Of a stretch of DNA of 32,565 nucleotides, positions 1-8,208 are shown in pieces. Made by a program: the position numbers and the translations under genes. The notes beneath the pieces are model-generated. The model was given only the letters and a program-made list of their open reading frames with translations, did not search any database and was not told the DNA's origin. Source of the stretch: Ignavibacteriales bacterium. GTDB taxonomy: Bacteria > Bacteroidota > Ignavibacteria > UBA10030. Position 1 is the first letter of the stretch. Each line of letters opens with the position of its first letter. The stretch covers positions 1 through 32,565 of the forward strand of contig JACQBK010000021.1 of assembly GCA_016194505.1 (NCBI GenBank), given 5' to 3'.

Positions 1-1
1 G

Positions 2-526
2 TACGATTACTGGACGCATGAACGATACGAGGGGGGAAAGAATGTTACCGTGGATGCGCCCATAGACCGGATACCGATGTTTGTGAAGGCGGGCGCAATT
101 ATTCCGACACAGCAGGTTGTGCAATACACGGACCAAGCCCCTATTGACCCGTTAACCCTTACAGTGTATCCCGCAAAAACCGGCAGTGCTGTTTATTATG
201 AAGACGACGGGCATACGTTTGAATACGAACAGGGGGGATTTTTTAAGAGAACGATTGTGCAAACAGCCACGGAGCAATCCACAAAATTGATGATTGGGAA
301 AGCGGCAGGAAGTTATACTCCGCCGGATCGTTCTCTTTTAGTCCAATTTGTTGATATGGGTGCAGAGCCTCGCAATATTCTTGTGAAAGGGAAAAAAGTT
401 CCGAAGGTTGAACCATCGAAATTGCAATCTTTAAAGGAAGGATGGAGTTTTGATAGCTCGAATAAAATGGCGACGGTGAAGACCAGCGAACAAAAATCAG
501 AAATTGTCATTGAAGTGCAAAAGTAA
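2..526 (+). CDS. C-terminal fragment of a GH31-type glycosidase (DUF5110-like tail)
   Basis: This is the last ~174 codons of a gene that enters from the left edge; the frame is open from base 2. The sequence contains a W-x-H-E-R-Y-x-G-G stretch followed by APIDRIPMFVKAGAIIP, which is the proximal C-terminal region of glycoside hydrolase family 31 enzymes (alpha-glucosidase, alpha-xylosidase and related). It continues into a beta-sandwich tail with YYEDDGHTFEYEQG, the hallmark of the DUF5110 domain. The catalytic barrel with its two aspartates lies outside the window, so substrate and signal peptide cannot be judged. A GTG at position 50 could be mistaken for a start but lies inside the conserved region. 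No clear terminator follows it before the kinase gene at 615. Confidence 0.85.
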   Translation, partial: YDYWTHERYEGGKNVTVDAPIDRIPMFVKAGAIIPTQQVVQYTDQAPIDPLTLTVYPAKTGSAVYYEDDGHTFEYEQGGFFKRTIVQTATEQSTKLMIGKAAGSYTPPDRSLLVQFVDMGAEPRNILVKGKKVPKVEPSKLQSLKEGWSFDSSNKMATVKTSEQKSEIVIEVQK

Positions 527-614
527 CCAAGGGCTCTTTTTACAGTGAGGTGGTTGCCTTTAGTAAAATCTTCTTTTAAGTTCTTATGAGAGTTCTCTAT
601 TACAGTGGAAATGC

Positions 615-2022
615 ATGAGAAAGATTTCTTTACGGTCGCAAGTTATTATCATCGTTATGATACTGACGGTGGGTCTTGTCGGAGCCACCATCTATATTAC
701 CGATGCCATGGGGAGCGCAAAAGAAAGCATTGTACGCCTGAATAGAAACAGGTTATCGTCACTGCATTACCAAGGAAGAACTTCAAAAAAGCCCCGATAT
801 ACAGGCGGGATTTTATTCTTCACTGTGGAATAAAGAATTAGTCGGTGCGCCGCAGACCATCGGCGCGACAAGTTTTTACGATCGTTTTTTGCACTTGCTG
901 CTTCAATCAGCATTAGAAGAGCAGCGGGAACAATGGACCCACCATGCGTCTGCGGGCGGGGATTTTATTATTGTCGTCAAGCCTGTGTACGCGCGGAATC
1001 GTTTGCTTGGCGTTGCCTGGGCAATTGATGATTTGGCGGAAGATTTTGCGGCGTCATGGCCCGCGGATGTTACGCCGCTTCTTCAGCTTGCCATTGTGTT
1101 TGGTATCGCGCTTGCGACGTTTTTTGTCATTCATCTTCGGCGAGAAGTGTACAGCATTCAGCGCGGGTTGGAAGCGATGAAAGGGGACATCTCAAAGCGT
1201 TTGCCGACATCTTCATCGGAGTTCGGATACATTGCATCCTCGATTAACGGCTTAGCGGATACCATTACGCGTCAGCAACAAGAGCGAGAGACCTTACAGA
1301 CGGTCATTCAGCAGAAAGAGAAACTTGCTTCATTGGGGCAATTAATAGCCGGTGTGGCGCATGAGATTCGAACGCCGCTTGCAGCGATTAAAACCCGCGT
1401 CCAATTGTGGCAACGCTCCCGCATCAGAAAACGCTCCAACGTAACCCGTATGCCAAAGGGGATTGGACTGGAATCCATGACGTTAGTCTTGCAAGAGCTT
1501 AATCGGATAGAGAGTATTGTTCAAAAACTTTTGTTTTTTTCGAAACAACGAAAGCCGCGCTTGCGCACGGTAAATCTCCATGACATGCTCAACGCGGCGG
1601 TTGAAACGCTCCAGATTGAAATGAAAAAGCATCGAATCCGCATAACAAAGAAATTTGCATTAGACGATCCCGAAATTCTTCTTGATGAATCTGAAATGCG
1701 CGAAGTTATGTTAAATCTCCTTACAAACGCCATAGAAGCAATGCCAAAAGGGGGTCCCCTTGCCATTGAAACATCCAATCAGCCCCTTGATACAACGGTA
1801 AGTTTTTGTGTCAAAGATTCCGGTAAAGGAATCAAGCAAGAGATTGCGATGAAAATATTCGACCCTTTTTTTACTACGAAAGAAACAGGGACTGGCTTAG
1901 GTCTTTCCATTGCGTATGAGATTGTCCGGGCGCATAATGGAACTATCATATACGCCCAAGGTAAACACGGCGGGTCTCAATTTACAGTTACACTTCCTCG
2001 CAACGGAGCGCACCAGCTATGA
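615..2022 (+). CDS. Sensor histidine kinase with a frameshift in its sensor region
   Basis: The N-terminus (ATG at 615) gives MRKISLRSQ and a membrane segment (about residues 9-31). This frame then stops at 831-833. From 742 a second frame, one base offset, is open to 2022. It encodes a periplasmic segment, a second membrane helix (LLQLAIVFGIALATFFVIHL), a HAMP-like linker, a dimerisation helix with the phospho-acceptor His (VAHEIRTP; His codon 1360-1362), an N box (NLLTNAIEAM), DSGKGI, FDPFFTTK and TGTGLGL. These are the parts of an intact HisKA-HATPase kinase of the NtrB/PilS/AtoS type. The two frames must join between 742 and 830, so this is either a real +1 frameshift or an assembly error; a run of six A at 785-790 is one candidate site. 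The stop overlaps the start of the next gene by 4 nt, so the pair is probably translationally coupled. The ligand is unknown. Confidence 0.78.
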
Positions 2023-3425
2023 TGAAATCCCCAGCTTCTCAGAAGACGTATGCGCCATCAGCGTTGGTTGTTGATGATGAAAAATCGAGTCGTCTTAATA
2101 TCAAGGATTTGCTTTCGTCTGAGGGATTTCATGTCGAAGAAGCGGATGATGGTCTTAGCGCGTTGGAATTTCTTAAACGAAAGTCGTTCGATGTTGTGCT
2201 CTTGGATATTCGCATGCCGAAAATGGATGGACTCACAGTCCTCAAACAAATGAAGAAACTGCAGCCCCAGTTGCCGGTTATTATGTTTACGGCATTTGGA
2301 ACAAGCGAGCGGGCTATCGAAGCAATGAAAGTGGGAGCGTTTGATTATGTGACCAAACCCTTTGATGTGGAAGAGCTTCTTGCGGTTGTCCGCCGCGCTG
2401 TCGAATACAAACAGCTTTCGACGGAAGTAAAGATTTTACGCCAACGTCTTGCAGAAGTCGAAGCAGGTGATTTTCAGCCGGGCAGGTTTGTCAGCAATTC
2501 ACCCGCAATGCAAAAAATATTTAAGACGATTGGTAAAGTTGCGCCGTCAGGTGCAACTGTGCTTATCGAAGGAGAAACGGGCACGGGCAAGGAGCTTATT
2601 GCTAATGCGATATGGTATCATTCAACGAGAAAGGAGCGCCCCTTTATTAAAGTGAATTGCGCAGCAATTCCGGAAGGGCTGCTTGAAAGTGAGTTGTTTG
2701 GGCACGAACGTGGAGCATTTACAGATGCCCATGCCCAGCGCAAAGGTCATTTTGAAATGGCGGATGGAGGCACGTTGTTTCTGGACGAAGTGGCTGAAAT
2801 GAGCCCAAAATTACAATCAAAATTATTGCGTGTGCTTGAGCAAAATGAATTTAATCGGGTTGGCGGGAAAGAAACATTACATGTAGATGTGCGCATCATC
2901 GCTGCCACAAATCGTAGCTTGCGCGAAGAGATCAAAACGGGAAGATTTCGTAAAGATCTCTACTATCGGTTGCAGGTCATTTATCTTGTTGTTCCCCCTT
3001 TACGCGAACGGGTAGAAGATATTCCTCAGCTCGTCGAACACTTTCTAAAAAAGTATGGTCGAAAGCGAGATCTTATTCTTTCCAACGAAGCAATGCTTGC
3101 GTTACAGGAGTATAGCTGGCCCGGCAATGTTCGTGAACTTGAAAACGTCATTGAGCGCGCTACAGTATTGGTGCAGGGTAAGCTCATTACTTTAGAGTAT
3201 TTATCCCTTCCCCGTAGTACTTTAGGCGTGATGGAAAAGACAGATTATCAAACCGGAGGAGGCTCAACGCTTCCGTTGCGAAAAATTCTTTCCGAGGTGG
3301 AGCGCGATGTGATTTTCAAAGCGCTACAACAAGCGAAGTGGAACAAAACGAAGGCGGCAAAGATATTGCAAATTGACAGGCGGGTATTGTTCGATAAAAT
3401 TAAAGAATACGACCTCCAACCTTGA
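2019..3425 (+). CDS. Sigma-54-dependent response regulator (NtrC/PilR/AtoC family)
   Basis: This 468-residue protein has the full bacterial enhancer-binding architecture. The receiver domain has acidic residues D19/D20, phospho-acceptor D63 in LLDIRMPKMDG and the Lys of TKPFD. The central AAA+ domain has Walker A GETGTGKE (about 185-192), Walker B LFLDE (D256-E257) and an arginine-rich C-terminal part. A Fis-type helix-turn-helix follows near the end (NKTKAAKILQIDRRVLFDKI). The sigma-54 contact loop reads GAFTDA (232-237) rather than GAFTGA. Its ATG overlaps the kinase stop (ATGA), so it is the cognate partner of that kinase. A sigma-54-like promoter with upstream tandem repeats lies directly downstream and precedes the pilin-like genes, which makes that cassette the most likely target. 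The PilR analogy is inferred from context, not from a diagnostic residue. Confidence 0.93.
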   Translation: MMKSPASQKTYAPSALVVDDEKSSRLNIKDLLSSEGFHVEEADDGLSALEFLKRKSFDVVLLDIRMPKMDGLTVLKQMKKLQPQLPVIMFTAFGTSERAIEAMKVGAFDYVTKPFDVEELLAVVRRAVEYKQLSTEVKILRQRLAEVEAGDFQPGRFVSNSPAMQKIFKTIGKVAPSGATVLIEGETGTGKELIANAIWYHSTRKERPFIKVNCAAIPEGLLESELFGHERGAFTDAHAQRKGHFEMADGGTLFLDEVAEMSPKLQSKLLRVLEQNEFNRVGGKETLHVDVRIIAATNRSLREEIKTGRFRKDLYYRLQVIYLVVPPLRERVEDIPQLVEHFLKKYGRKRDLILSNEAMLALQEYSWPGNVRELENVIERATVLVQGKLITLEYLSLPRSTLGVMEKTDYQTGGGSTLPLRKILSEVERDVIFKALQQAKWNKTKAAKILQIDRRVLFDKIKEYDLQP

Positions 3426-3459
3426 ATCTGGGATATTCTACAAAAGACTTTCTCATTCT

Positions 3460-3513
3460 GAAACTTTTACCTCAACTGTGATTTTTTACCCCAGTATGTG
3501 ACTTTTTTTCCCA
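3460..3513 (+). promoter_or_regulatory. Tandem ~20-bp repeats, candidate enhancer (UAS) for the response regulator
   Basis: Two copies of GTGAYTTTTTNCCC(C)A start at 3478 and 3498, exactly 20 bp apart, about two helical turns. A weaker third copy (GAAACTTTTACCTCA) starts near 3460. They end about 49 bp upstream of the -24 element of the sigma-54-like promoter at 3562, within the usual range for enhancer-binding-protein sites. The repeats are seen directly; their role as binding sites is inferred. Confidence 0.5.
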
Positions 3514-3561
3514 TTGAGTAAGCTTATCTGCTTAAAAATGAAGTATTTCTCATAATATTTT

Positions 3562-3577
3562 TGGCATACATTTTGAC
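3562..3577 (+). promoter_or_regulatory. Sigma-54-type (-24/-12) promoter candidate
   Basis: TGGCATACATTTTGAC matches the consensus TGGCAC-R-N4-TTGCW with correct GG-to-G(C/A) spacing; the deviations are T for C in the -24 block and A for C in the -12 block. The predicted transcript start is near 3587, about 30 bp before the ATG at 3618. It lies between a sigma-54 activator gene and the pilin-like cassette, which strengthens the call. Confidence 0.6.
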
Positions 3578-3617
3578 CCTTTCTAAGCAATTACTTACAC
3601 CATTAGGTTAGTTGTTT

Positions 3618-4127
3618 ATGAATACGGGTCAAATGTTGCTGGCAACGGGTGCATTGGTTCTTTTGGGAACCACCATTATCACTATTAACAGGATGTACAA
3701 CAGCCAAGGGGACGTATTGAGACAAACGGAAATCGGTGTCTATGCAGTCTCTCTTGCAACCTCGATCATTGAGGAAGCCGGAGGCCAAAATTTCGATGAA
3801 GCAACGGTCAATGATGCGGTAACCTTAACAACGTCGCTGACGGCGGTCAATTCCTTGGGACCCGATGCCGGTGAAACGACAACCCCTGCTTCGGCAGACA
3901 AATTTGATGATTTCGATGATTACAATAATCTCACGATGGGAATGAAGATTGCCGGCGTTGATTCGTTTACCGTTAAAGCAAAAGTATATTATGTTGATGA
4001 TGCCAACCCGACCATCGCTGTTGCAACGCGAACGTGGTTTAAGCGATTAGATGTCTCTGTCTATGCAACTGCAACAACCGACACAATAAAAATGTCGTAC
4101 GTTTTCAGTTATTTTAATTTTAGGTGA
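3618..4127 (+). CDS. Pilin-like protein with one N-terminal membrane helix, no prepilin leader
   Basis: The product is about 169 residues. It opens with MNTGQMLLATGALVLLGTTI, a hydrophobic helix starting almost at the first residue, then NRMYNSQGD and a soluble domain rich in T, D, N and V with alternating hydrophobic residues. This resembles the layout of a mature type IV pilin or pseudopilin (N-terminal helix plus globular domain). However, there is no positively charged leader ending in Gly and no Glu at position 5, so classical prepilin processing is not predicted. I use ATG 3618, which has an AGG about 10 nt upstream, rather than TTG 3612. It is the first gene after the sigma-54-like promoter and heads a four-gene run. 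No family was recognised with certainty. Confidence 0.75.
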   Translation: MNTGQMLLATGALVLLGTTIITINRMYNSQGDVLRQTEIGVYAVSLATSIIEEAGGQNFDEATVNDAVTLTTSLTAVNSLGPDAGETTTPASADKFDDFDDYNNLTMGMKIAGVDSFTVKAKVYYVDDANPTIAVATRTWFKRLDVSVYATATTDTIKMSYVFSYFNFR

Positions 4128-4131
4128 GGTC

Positions 4132-4749
4132 ATGGGATCGAGCTCTATGATGGATATTATCGGTTCGATGTTAGTTGCAGGCATCCTCTTCCTCATGGCA
4201 TTGCGGCTTAATGCCGGAGCGAATGAAACCTCCGCCGTCTATAACTCGAGTTACATTTTGCAGAGAAACATGACAACGCTTGTTGGTATCGTTGAAGACG
4301 ACTTCCGAAAAATTGGATATTGCAAAGATTGGCAAAAGATCCCCGACCCAAGTAAAGCGCTTCGTATTGCCGACTCAACGCGATTGCGCTTTTGGACGGA
4401 TATCGGCAACGATGGTACGTTAGATAGTGTTACTTATTATCTTGGTCCTACAAGCGAGTTGACTGATTCACCAAATCCTCATGATCGTTATCTCTATCGT
4501 CAAGTCAATAACAATACACCGCAACCCATGAATTTAGGAGTCACTCAGTTTTCTCTTCGGTACTATGATGCGTTGAATACGTTGATTCCTTTTCCAATCT
4601 CCGATCCTCGTGGAGTATATTTTATGGAAATTTCGATGGCAATTGAAACGGCGTTTCCGTACAAGCAAGAGTATGTCAACGATCCGTCTGCCTATCAAGT
4701 ATTTTTCAAGCAACTTCGACTTGTTACAAAAAATTTAAGGAATCGCTAA
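4132..4749 (+). CDS. PilW/GspJ-like minor pseudopilin-type protein
   Basis: The 205-residue product has an N-terminal hydrophobic helix (about residues 6-24, MMDIIGSMLVAGILFLMALR) followed by a soluble domain. That domain carries features seen in PilW/GspJ-type minor pilins: a D-D-F-R-K-I-G-Y segment after the helix, a STRLRFWTDIGNDG stretch, SVTYYLG, LYRQVNN, and a late V-T-Q-F-S-L-R-Y-Y-D strand. As in its neighbours, the prepilin peptidase signature (Gly before an F/M-T-L-I-E start) is not evident. The start lies 4 nt after the previous stop with a GAGG overlapping that stop, so expression is probably coupled. A role as a minor component of a secretion or surface-fibre pseudopilus is inferred from this resemblance. 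Confidence 0.7.
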   Translation: MGSSSMMDIIGSMLVAGILFLMALRLNAGANETSAVYNSSYILQRNMTTLVGIVEDDFRKIGYCKDWQKIPDPSKALRIADSTRLRFWTDIGNDGTLDSVTYYLGPTSELTDSPNPHDRYLYRQVNNNTPQPMNLGVTQFSLRYYDALNTLIPFPISDPRGVYFMEISMAIETAFPYKQEYVNDPSAYQVFFKQLRLVTKNLRNR

Positions 4750-4753
4750 CCCT

Positions 4754-5974
4754 ATGGGACGCACATCCCTTATCATGGTCATTACTTTTAATTTGGTGTT
4801 TGCCACAATCGGCTTTAATTTATCGAAAGTTGCGGTGGACGCCTATGATAATTATGTTGACTATTATAATCGAACCGTTGCGCATCATATAGCAACAAGC
4901 GCCGCCAATATGGCTGCAACACAGATTACATTTAATCCCAATTGGCGTACGGGCTATCCCAATACAAGTTTTGCCGGCGGGACTTATAATGCATCTGTTT
5001 CGACTGTTGATTCAGGGAGAATTCAACTCGTTGTCAACGCTACCTATAATAACAAAACGGCTACCACTGTACTTCTTTTGGGGCTTACTAAATTTTCAAA
5101 GTTTGCTTATTATAGTAAAATCGAAGGAGCGATTTACTGGATTACCGGAGATACCGTCTTCGGACCTTTCCATACTCAACAAAAGATCAATGTTTCTGGC
5201 AGTCCGGTCTTTGTAGGCAAAGCGACATCAAAAAATGGAATTTTCCTCAGTCCGTCCAATTCAACGCCGAAATTTTTAGGAGGCTATCAAAGCGGGGTTG
5301 ATATCAATCTTCCAACGGACTTTAGTGCGCTCAAAAGTTATGCGCAAAACGGAGGGAAGTATACGAACAACCAAGATATGTATTTAAAATTTAATCCAGA
5401 CGGGACAGTAACATATCGGTTTGGATCATGGACTGCTCCACCCGCCTATACTGAATCTATAAGCGCCTTTGCGCCTAATGGCGTGTTGATGGTGGATAAC
5501 GCCAACCTTCATATTAAAGGTCAAGTGAATGGTAAGTTGACAATTTCTGCAACGGGAAGTTCCGGGGCAGCAAAAGGGAATGTTTGGGTTGACTCCTCTG
5601 TTACGTATCAGACAAACCCTCTGCTGAATCCCTCATCAACAAACATGCTTGGCATAGTCTGCGATAATGATGTTATTGTTGCCGATAATAGCAATAATAA
5701 TAACCCTGTGAACGGCGTGCAAATTCATGCTTCCCTCTTGAGCAAATCGGGAGGTCTAAAAGCAGAAAACTATAATACGAGACCCGTTGCCGGCACCCTG
5801 ACACTCTTAGGCGGTGTGCAGCAGTATCAACGAGGTCCCGTTGGAACCTTCGGTGGCGGTGGTATTGTGTCAGGATTTAGAAAAAATTATCGGTATGATG
5901 AACGTCTTATGATTGATTCACCTCCATTGTATCCTACAACTGGAAGCTATGAAGTGCTTTCTTGGTATGAATAG
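4754..5974 (+). CDS. Membrane-anchored surface protein (DUF4900/PilX-like)
   Basis: The 406-residue product starts with a membrane helix (MGRTSLIMVITFNLVFATIG), then a predicted helical stretch rich in A, Y and H, as in PilX-type proteins. A long beta-rich domain follows with GPFHTQQKINVSGSPVFVG, repeated glycine and asparagine, and a C-terminal half like a right-handed beta structure (ANLHIKGQVNGKLTISA...GNVWVDSSV...GIVCDNDVIVADN). The pattern resembles DUF4900-type proteins of FCB bacteria; that family name is from memory and not verified. Cysteine is almost absent. It follows the PilW-like gene by 4 nt and belongs to the same transcript. The presumed location is exported, anchored in the inner membrane or assembled in a pilus-like fibre. 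Confidence 0.65.
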   Translation: MGRTSLIMVITFNLVFATIGFNLSKVAVDAYDNYVDYYNRTVAHHIATSAANMAATQITFNPNWRTGYPNTSFAGGTYNASVSTVDSGRIQLVVNATYNNKTATTVLLLGLTKFSKFAYYSKIEGAIYWITGDTVFGPFHTQQKINVSGSPVFVGKATSKNGIFLSPSNSTPKFLGGYQSGVDINLPTDFSALKSYAQNGGKYTNNQDMYLKFNPDGTVTYRFGSWTAPPAYTESISAFAPNGVLMVDNANLHIKGQVNGKLTISATGSSGAAKGNVWVDSSVTYQTNPLLNPSSTNMLGIVCDNDVIVADNSNNNNPVNGVQIHASLLSKSGGLKAENYNTRPVAGTLTLLGGVQQYQRGPVGTFGGGGIVSGFRKNYRYDERLMIDSPPLYPTTGSYEVLSWYE

Positions 5975-5998
5975 CGGCAGTTGTAGAAAGGAGAATCC

Positions 5999-6430
5999 AT
6001 GGAAAACTTTATGAAATATTTGCATCTTCGACGCGTCGCAGGGTTTTTTACCTTCGCGATTCTTTTAAATGTTATTACTGTTCATGTGCTTGTTGCGGGG
6101 GATACACCTCTCAAAACCGTACAGCAATTTAAGCAATCGTTGGATGAAAATGATCTTGTGGCAATGTGCGGGTTGATGACTGAAACTGATGGTTCCGAGC
6201 CGCTGAAACGTGCTCACTATGAGCAGATGCAACAATCTCTGGAGGGGTTGGTGAAGCTCTGGCAAGGGGTTAGTTTTTCCTACGGAGAGCCGGAAACAAA
6301 TACCTCTCAAGAACCGAACCGTTCCATTGTGAAAGTAAGAGTTACTTCGCAAAATCAGGAAATACGTTTTACTCTCCTGAAATTTTCTGCAAGCTGGTAT
6401 ATTCTTGATATCGAGATTTTTTTTAAATGA
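5999..6430 (+). CDS. Small exported protein, possibly NTF2-like
   Basis: The 143-residue product has a signal peptide-like N-terminus (basic MKYLHLRR, hydrophobic VAGFFTFAILLNVITVHVLVA, probable cleavage after VAG). The mature ~110-residue domain reads TPLKTVQQFKQSLDENDL, a helical region, then beta strands ending with FSASWYILDIEIFFK. This order, an N-terminal helix pair plus a C-terminal sheet with a W-Y-I-x-D motif, fits lumazine- or NTF2-like fold proteins (SnoaL/DUF4878 type), but no family was recognised firmly. The ATG at 5999 has a strong AAAGGAG at 5987-5993. It is the last gene before a terminator at 6501, so it closes the cassette. Confidence 0.7.
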   Translation: MENFMKYLHLRRVAGFFTFAILLNVITVHVLVAGDTPLKTVQQFKQSLDENDLVAMCGLMTETDGSEPLKRAHYEQMQQSLEGLVKLWQGVSFSYGEPETNTSQEPNRSIVKVRVTSQNQEIRFTLLKFSASWYILDIEIFFK

Positions 6431-6500
6431 CAGTGTAGATTATTCTTCCAGCACATTCTAAAGAAAAATGTGGGATGCATTGCTTCATTCCACACGATGA

Positions 6501-6538
6501 AAGACTTCCGAACGCTACCAAAGCCGGAAGTCTTTTTT
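6501..6538 (+). terminator. Rho-independent terminator of the pilin-like cassette
   Basis: A perfect 10-bp stem, AAGACTTCCG (6501-6510) with CGGAAGTCTT (6525-6534), has a 14-nt loop and a run of T (6533-6538). It sits 70 nt after the last cassette gene and just before the guaA promoter. Confidence 0.9.
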
Positions 6539-6539
6539 G

Positions 6540-6571
6540 TTTGAATACGCCCGATAATTTTTCTATATTTA
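6540..6571 (+). promoter_or_regulatory. Bacteroidota-type promoter of guaA, possibly leaderless transcript
   Basis: TTTG at 6540-6543 and TATATTTA at 6564-6571 are separated by 20 nt, matching the -33 TTTG / -7 TAnnTTTG arrangement. The ATG at 6575 lies only 3 nt after the -7 element and has no Shine-Dalgarno, so the message may start at or near the A of the start codon. Confidence 0.45.
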
Positions 6572-6574
6572 TCT

Positions 6575-8125
6575 ATGGTACATTCAGAGCTTCTTCTCGT
6601 CCTTGATTTTGGAGGCCAATACACCCAACTTATCGCCCGCAGGGTGCGGGAGCTTGGCGTGTACTCCGAAATTCATCCCTTCAACATCTCCATCGAAAAA
6701 ATCCAACAACTCAAGCCCATTGGCATTATACTTTCCGGTGGTCCATCCAGCGTTTATGATACCGGTGCTCCAAAGCCTTCTGAGAAGATTTATGAATTGG
6801 GCGTTCCGCTGTTAGGAATTTGCTACGGCTTACAGCTTATTGCTGATCAGTTGGGCGGCAAAGTTGACCCTTCGGCGCGGAAAGAGTTTGGCAAAGCTCT
6901 TTTAAAAGTAGATAAGAACGAAGACCTCCTGAATGGCTTGAACGGCTCCACCAGCGTTTGGATGAGTCACGGAGATTCGTTGAGCGAGCTTCCTCCCGGA
7001 TTTGAGCCTATCGCTCATTCGGATAATTCGCCGATTTGCGCTGTCCGTAATACCGCCAAAAAAATATTCGGTGTGCAGTTCCATCCCGAAGTGGTGCATA
7101 CGCCGGATGGGAAGAAAGTTTTTTCCAATTTCCTTTTCAAGGTATGCAAAGCAAAAGGGGACTGGACTTCGGCGCATTTTATCGAGCAATCTACGAGGGA
7201 AATAAAAGCGAAAGTCGGGTCGTCGCAGGTCTTGTGCGCGTTAAGCGGTGGAGTGGATTCCGCCGTAACCGCCGTTCTTTTACATCAGGCGATCGGAGGC
7301 CAGCTTCATTGCATTCATATCAATAACGGTTTGATGCGCAAAGGGGAGAGCGAACAAGTCGTTGAGACGTTCAAAAAAACCTTTAACATCAATTTAACGT
7401 ATGTAGATGCGACGGACTTATTTCTTTCTCGGCTTGCAGGTGTAACGGACCCCGAACAGAAAAGAAAAATCATCGGCAACACGTTTATAGAAGTGTTTGA
7501 AGAAGAATCGAAAAAAATAAGCAGTAAGAGAACGTTCGAATTTCTTGCGCAAGGAACGCTGTACCCCGATGTGATTGAATCAACCTCGTTCAAGGGTCCG
7601 TCTGTTACCATAAAAACCCATCACAACGTCGGCGGCTTGCCGGAAAAAATGAATTTCAAGCTTATCGAGCCGTTCCGTGAGTTGTTCAAAGATGAAGTGA
7701 GAGAAGTCGGAAAAAAGCTCGGTCTGCCCGATGCGTTGATTGGGCGGCATCCATTCCCGGGACCGGGACTTGCCGTGCGTGTGCTTGGTGATATCACAAA
7801 AGAAAAATTAAATCTCTTGCGAGAGGCTGATGTGATTTTTATTGAAGAAATCAAAAAGGCGGGCTTGTATAACGAAATCTGGCAGGCGTTCGTCGTGCTG
7901 CTATCGATTCGCTCCGTTGGTGTGATGGGGGACGGAAGAACGTACGAAAGTACGGTTGCATTGCGCGCTGTTACAAGCGTTGATGGTATGACGGCTGACT
8001 GGGCGCGCATCTCACCGGATGTGCTTGCCATTGTCTCAAGCCGCATCACGAACGAACTGCGCGGCATTAACCGCGTTGTCTATGATATCAGCTCCAAGCC
8101 TCCGGCGACGATAGAGTGGGAGTAG
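6575..8125 (+). CDS. guaA: GMP synthase (glutamine-hydrolysing)
   Basis: GuaA converts XMP, ATP and glutamine to GMP, the last step of guanine nucleotide synthesis in the cytoplasm. All family parts are present at the usual length (516 residues). The N-terminal class I glutamine amidotransferase has nucleophile C83 in GICYGLQ and the H170/E172 pair in VQFHPEV. The ATP pyrophosphatase domain has the P-loop SGGVDSA (224-230). The C-terminal dimerisation domain has [15 protein letters not shown] and ends in PPATIEWE. It is a single-gene unit between a terminator and a repeat-rich gap. There is no Shine-Dalgarno before the ATG; the first residues ([20 protein letters not shown]) align with the family start, which fixes it. 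Confidence 0.98.
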   Translation: MVHSELLLVLDFGGQYTQLIARRVRELGVYSEIHPFNISIEKIQQLKPIGIILSGGPSSVYDTGAPKPSEKIYELGVPLLGICYGLQLIADQLGGKVDPSARKEFGKALLKVDKNEDLLNGLNGSTSVWMSHGDSLSELPPGFEPIAHSDNSPICAVRNTAKKIFGVQFHPEVVHTPDGKKVFSNFLFKVCKAKGDWTSAHFIEQSTREIKAKVGSSQVLCALSGGVDSAVTAVLLHQAIGGQLHCIHINNGLMRKGESEQVVETFKKTFNINLTYVDATDLFLSRLAGVTDPEQKRKIIGNTFIEVFEEESKKISSKRTFEFLAQGTLYPDVIESTSFKGPSVTIKTHHNVGGLPEKMNFKLIEPFRELFKDEVREVGKKLGLPDALIGRHPFPGPGLAVRVLGDITKEKLNLLREADVIFIEEIKKAGLYNEIWQAFVVLLSIRSVGVMGDGRTYESTVALRAVTSVDGMTADWARISPDVLAIVSSRITNELRGINRVVYDISSKPPATIEWE

Positions 8126-8208
8126 GGCGATCTTGCAGATTTCAGAATGCAGATGTATTAGAGTATTAAGTAATTGAGTAGAAGCCATCTCAAAAATCTT
8201 GATCCGTC

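Noticed and set aside
783-791. A-AAA-AAG slippery heptamer in the kinase N-terminal frame, suggesting programmed -1 frameshifting as in dnaX
   Set aside because: A -1 shift would enter the third frame, which stops at 839-841. The kinase body is in the +1 frame, so the heptamer cannot explain the fusion by the usual mechanism.
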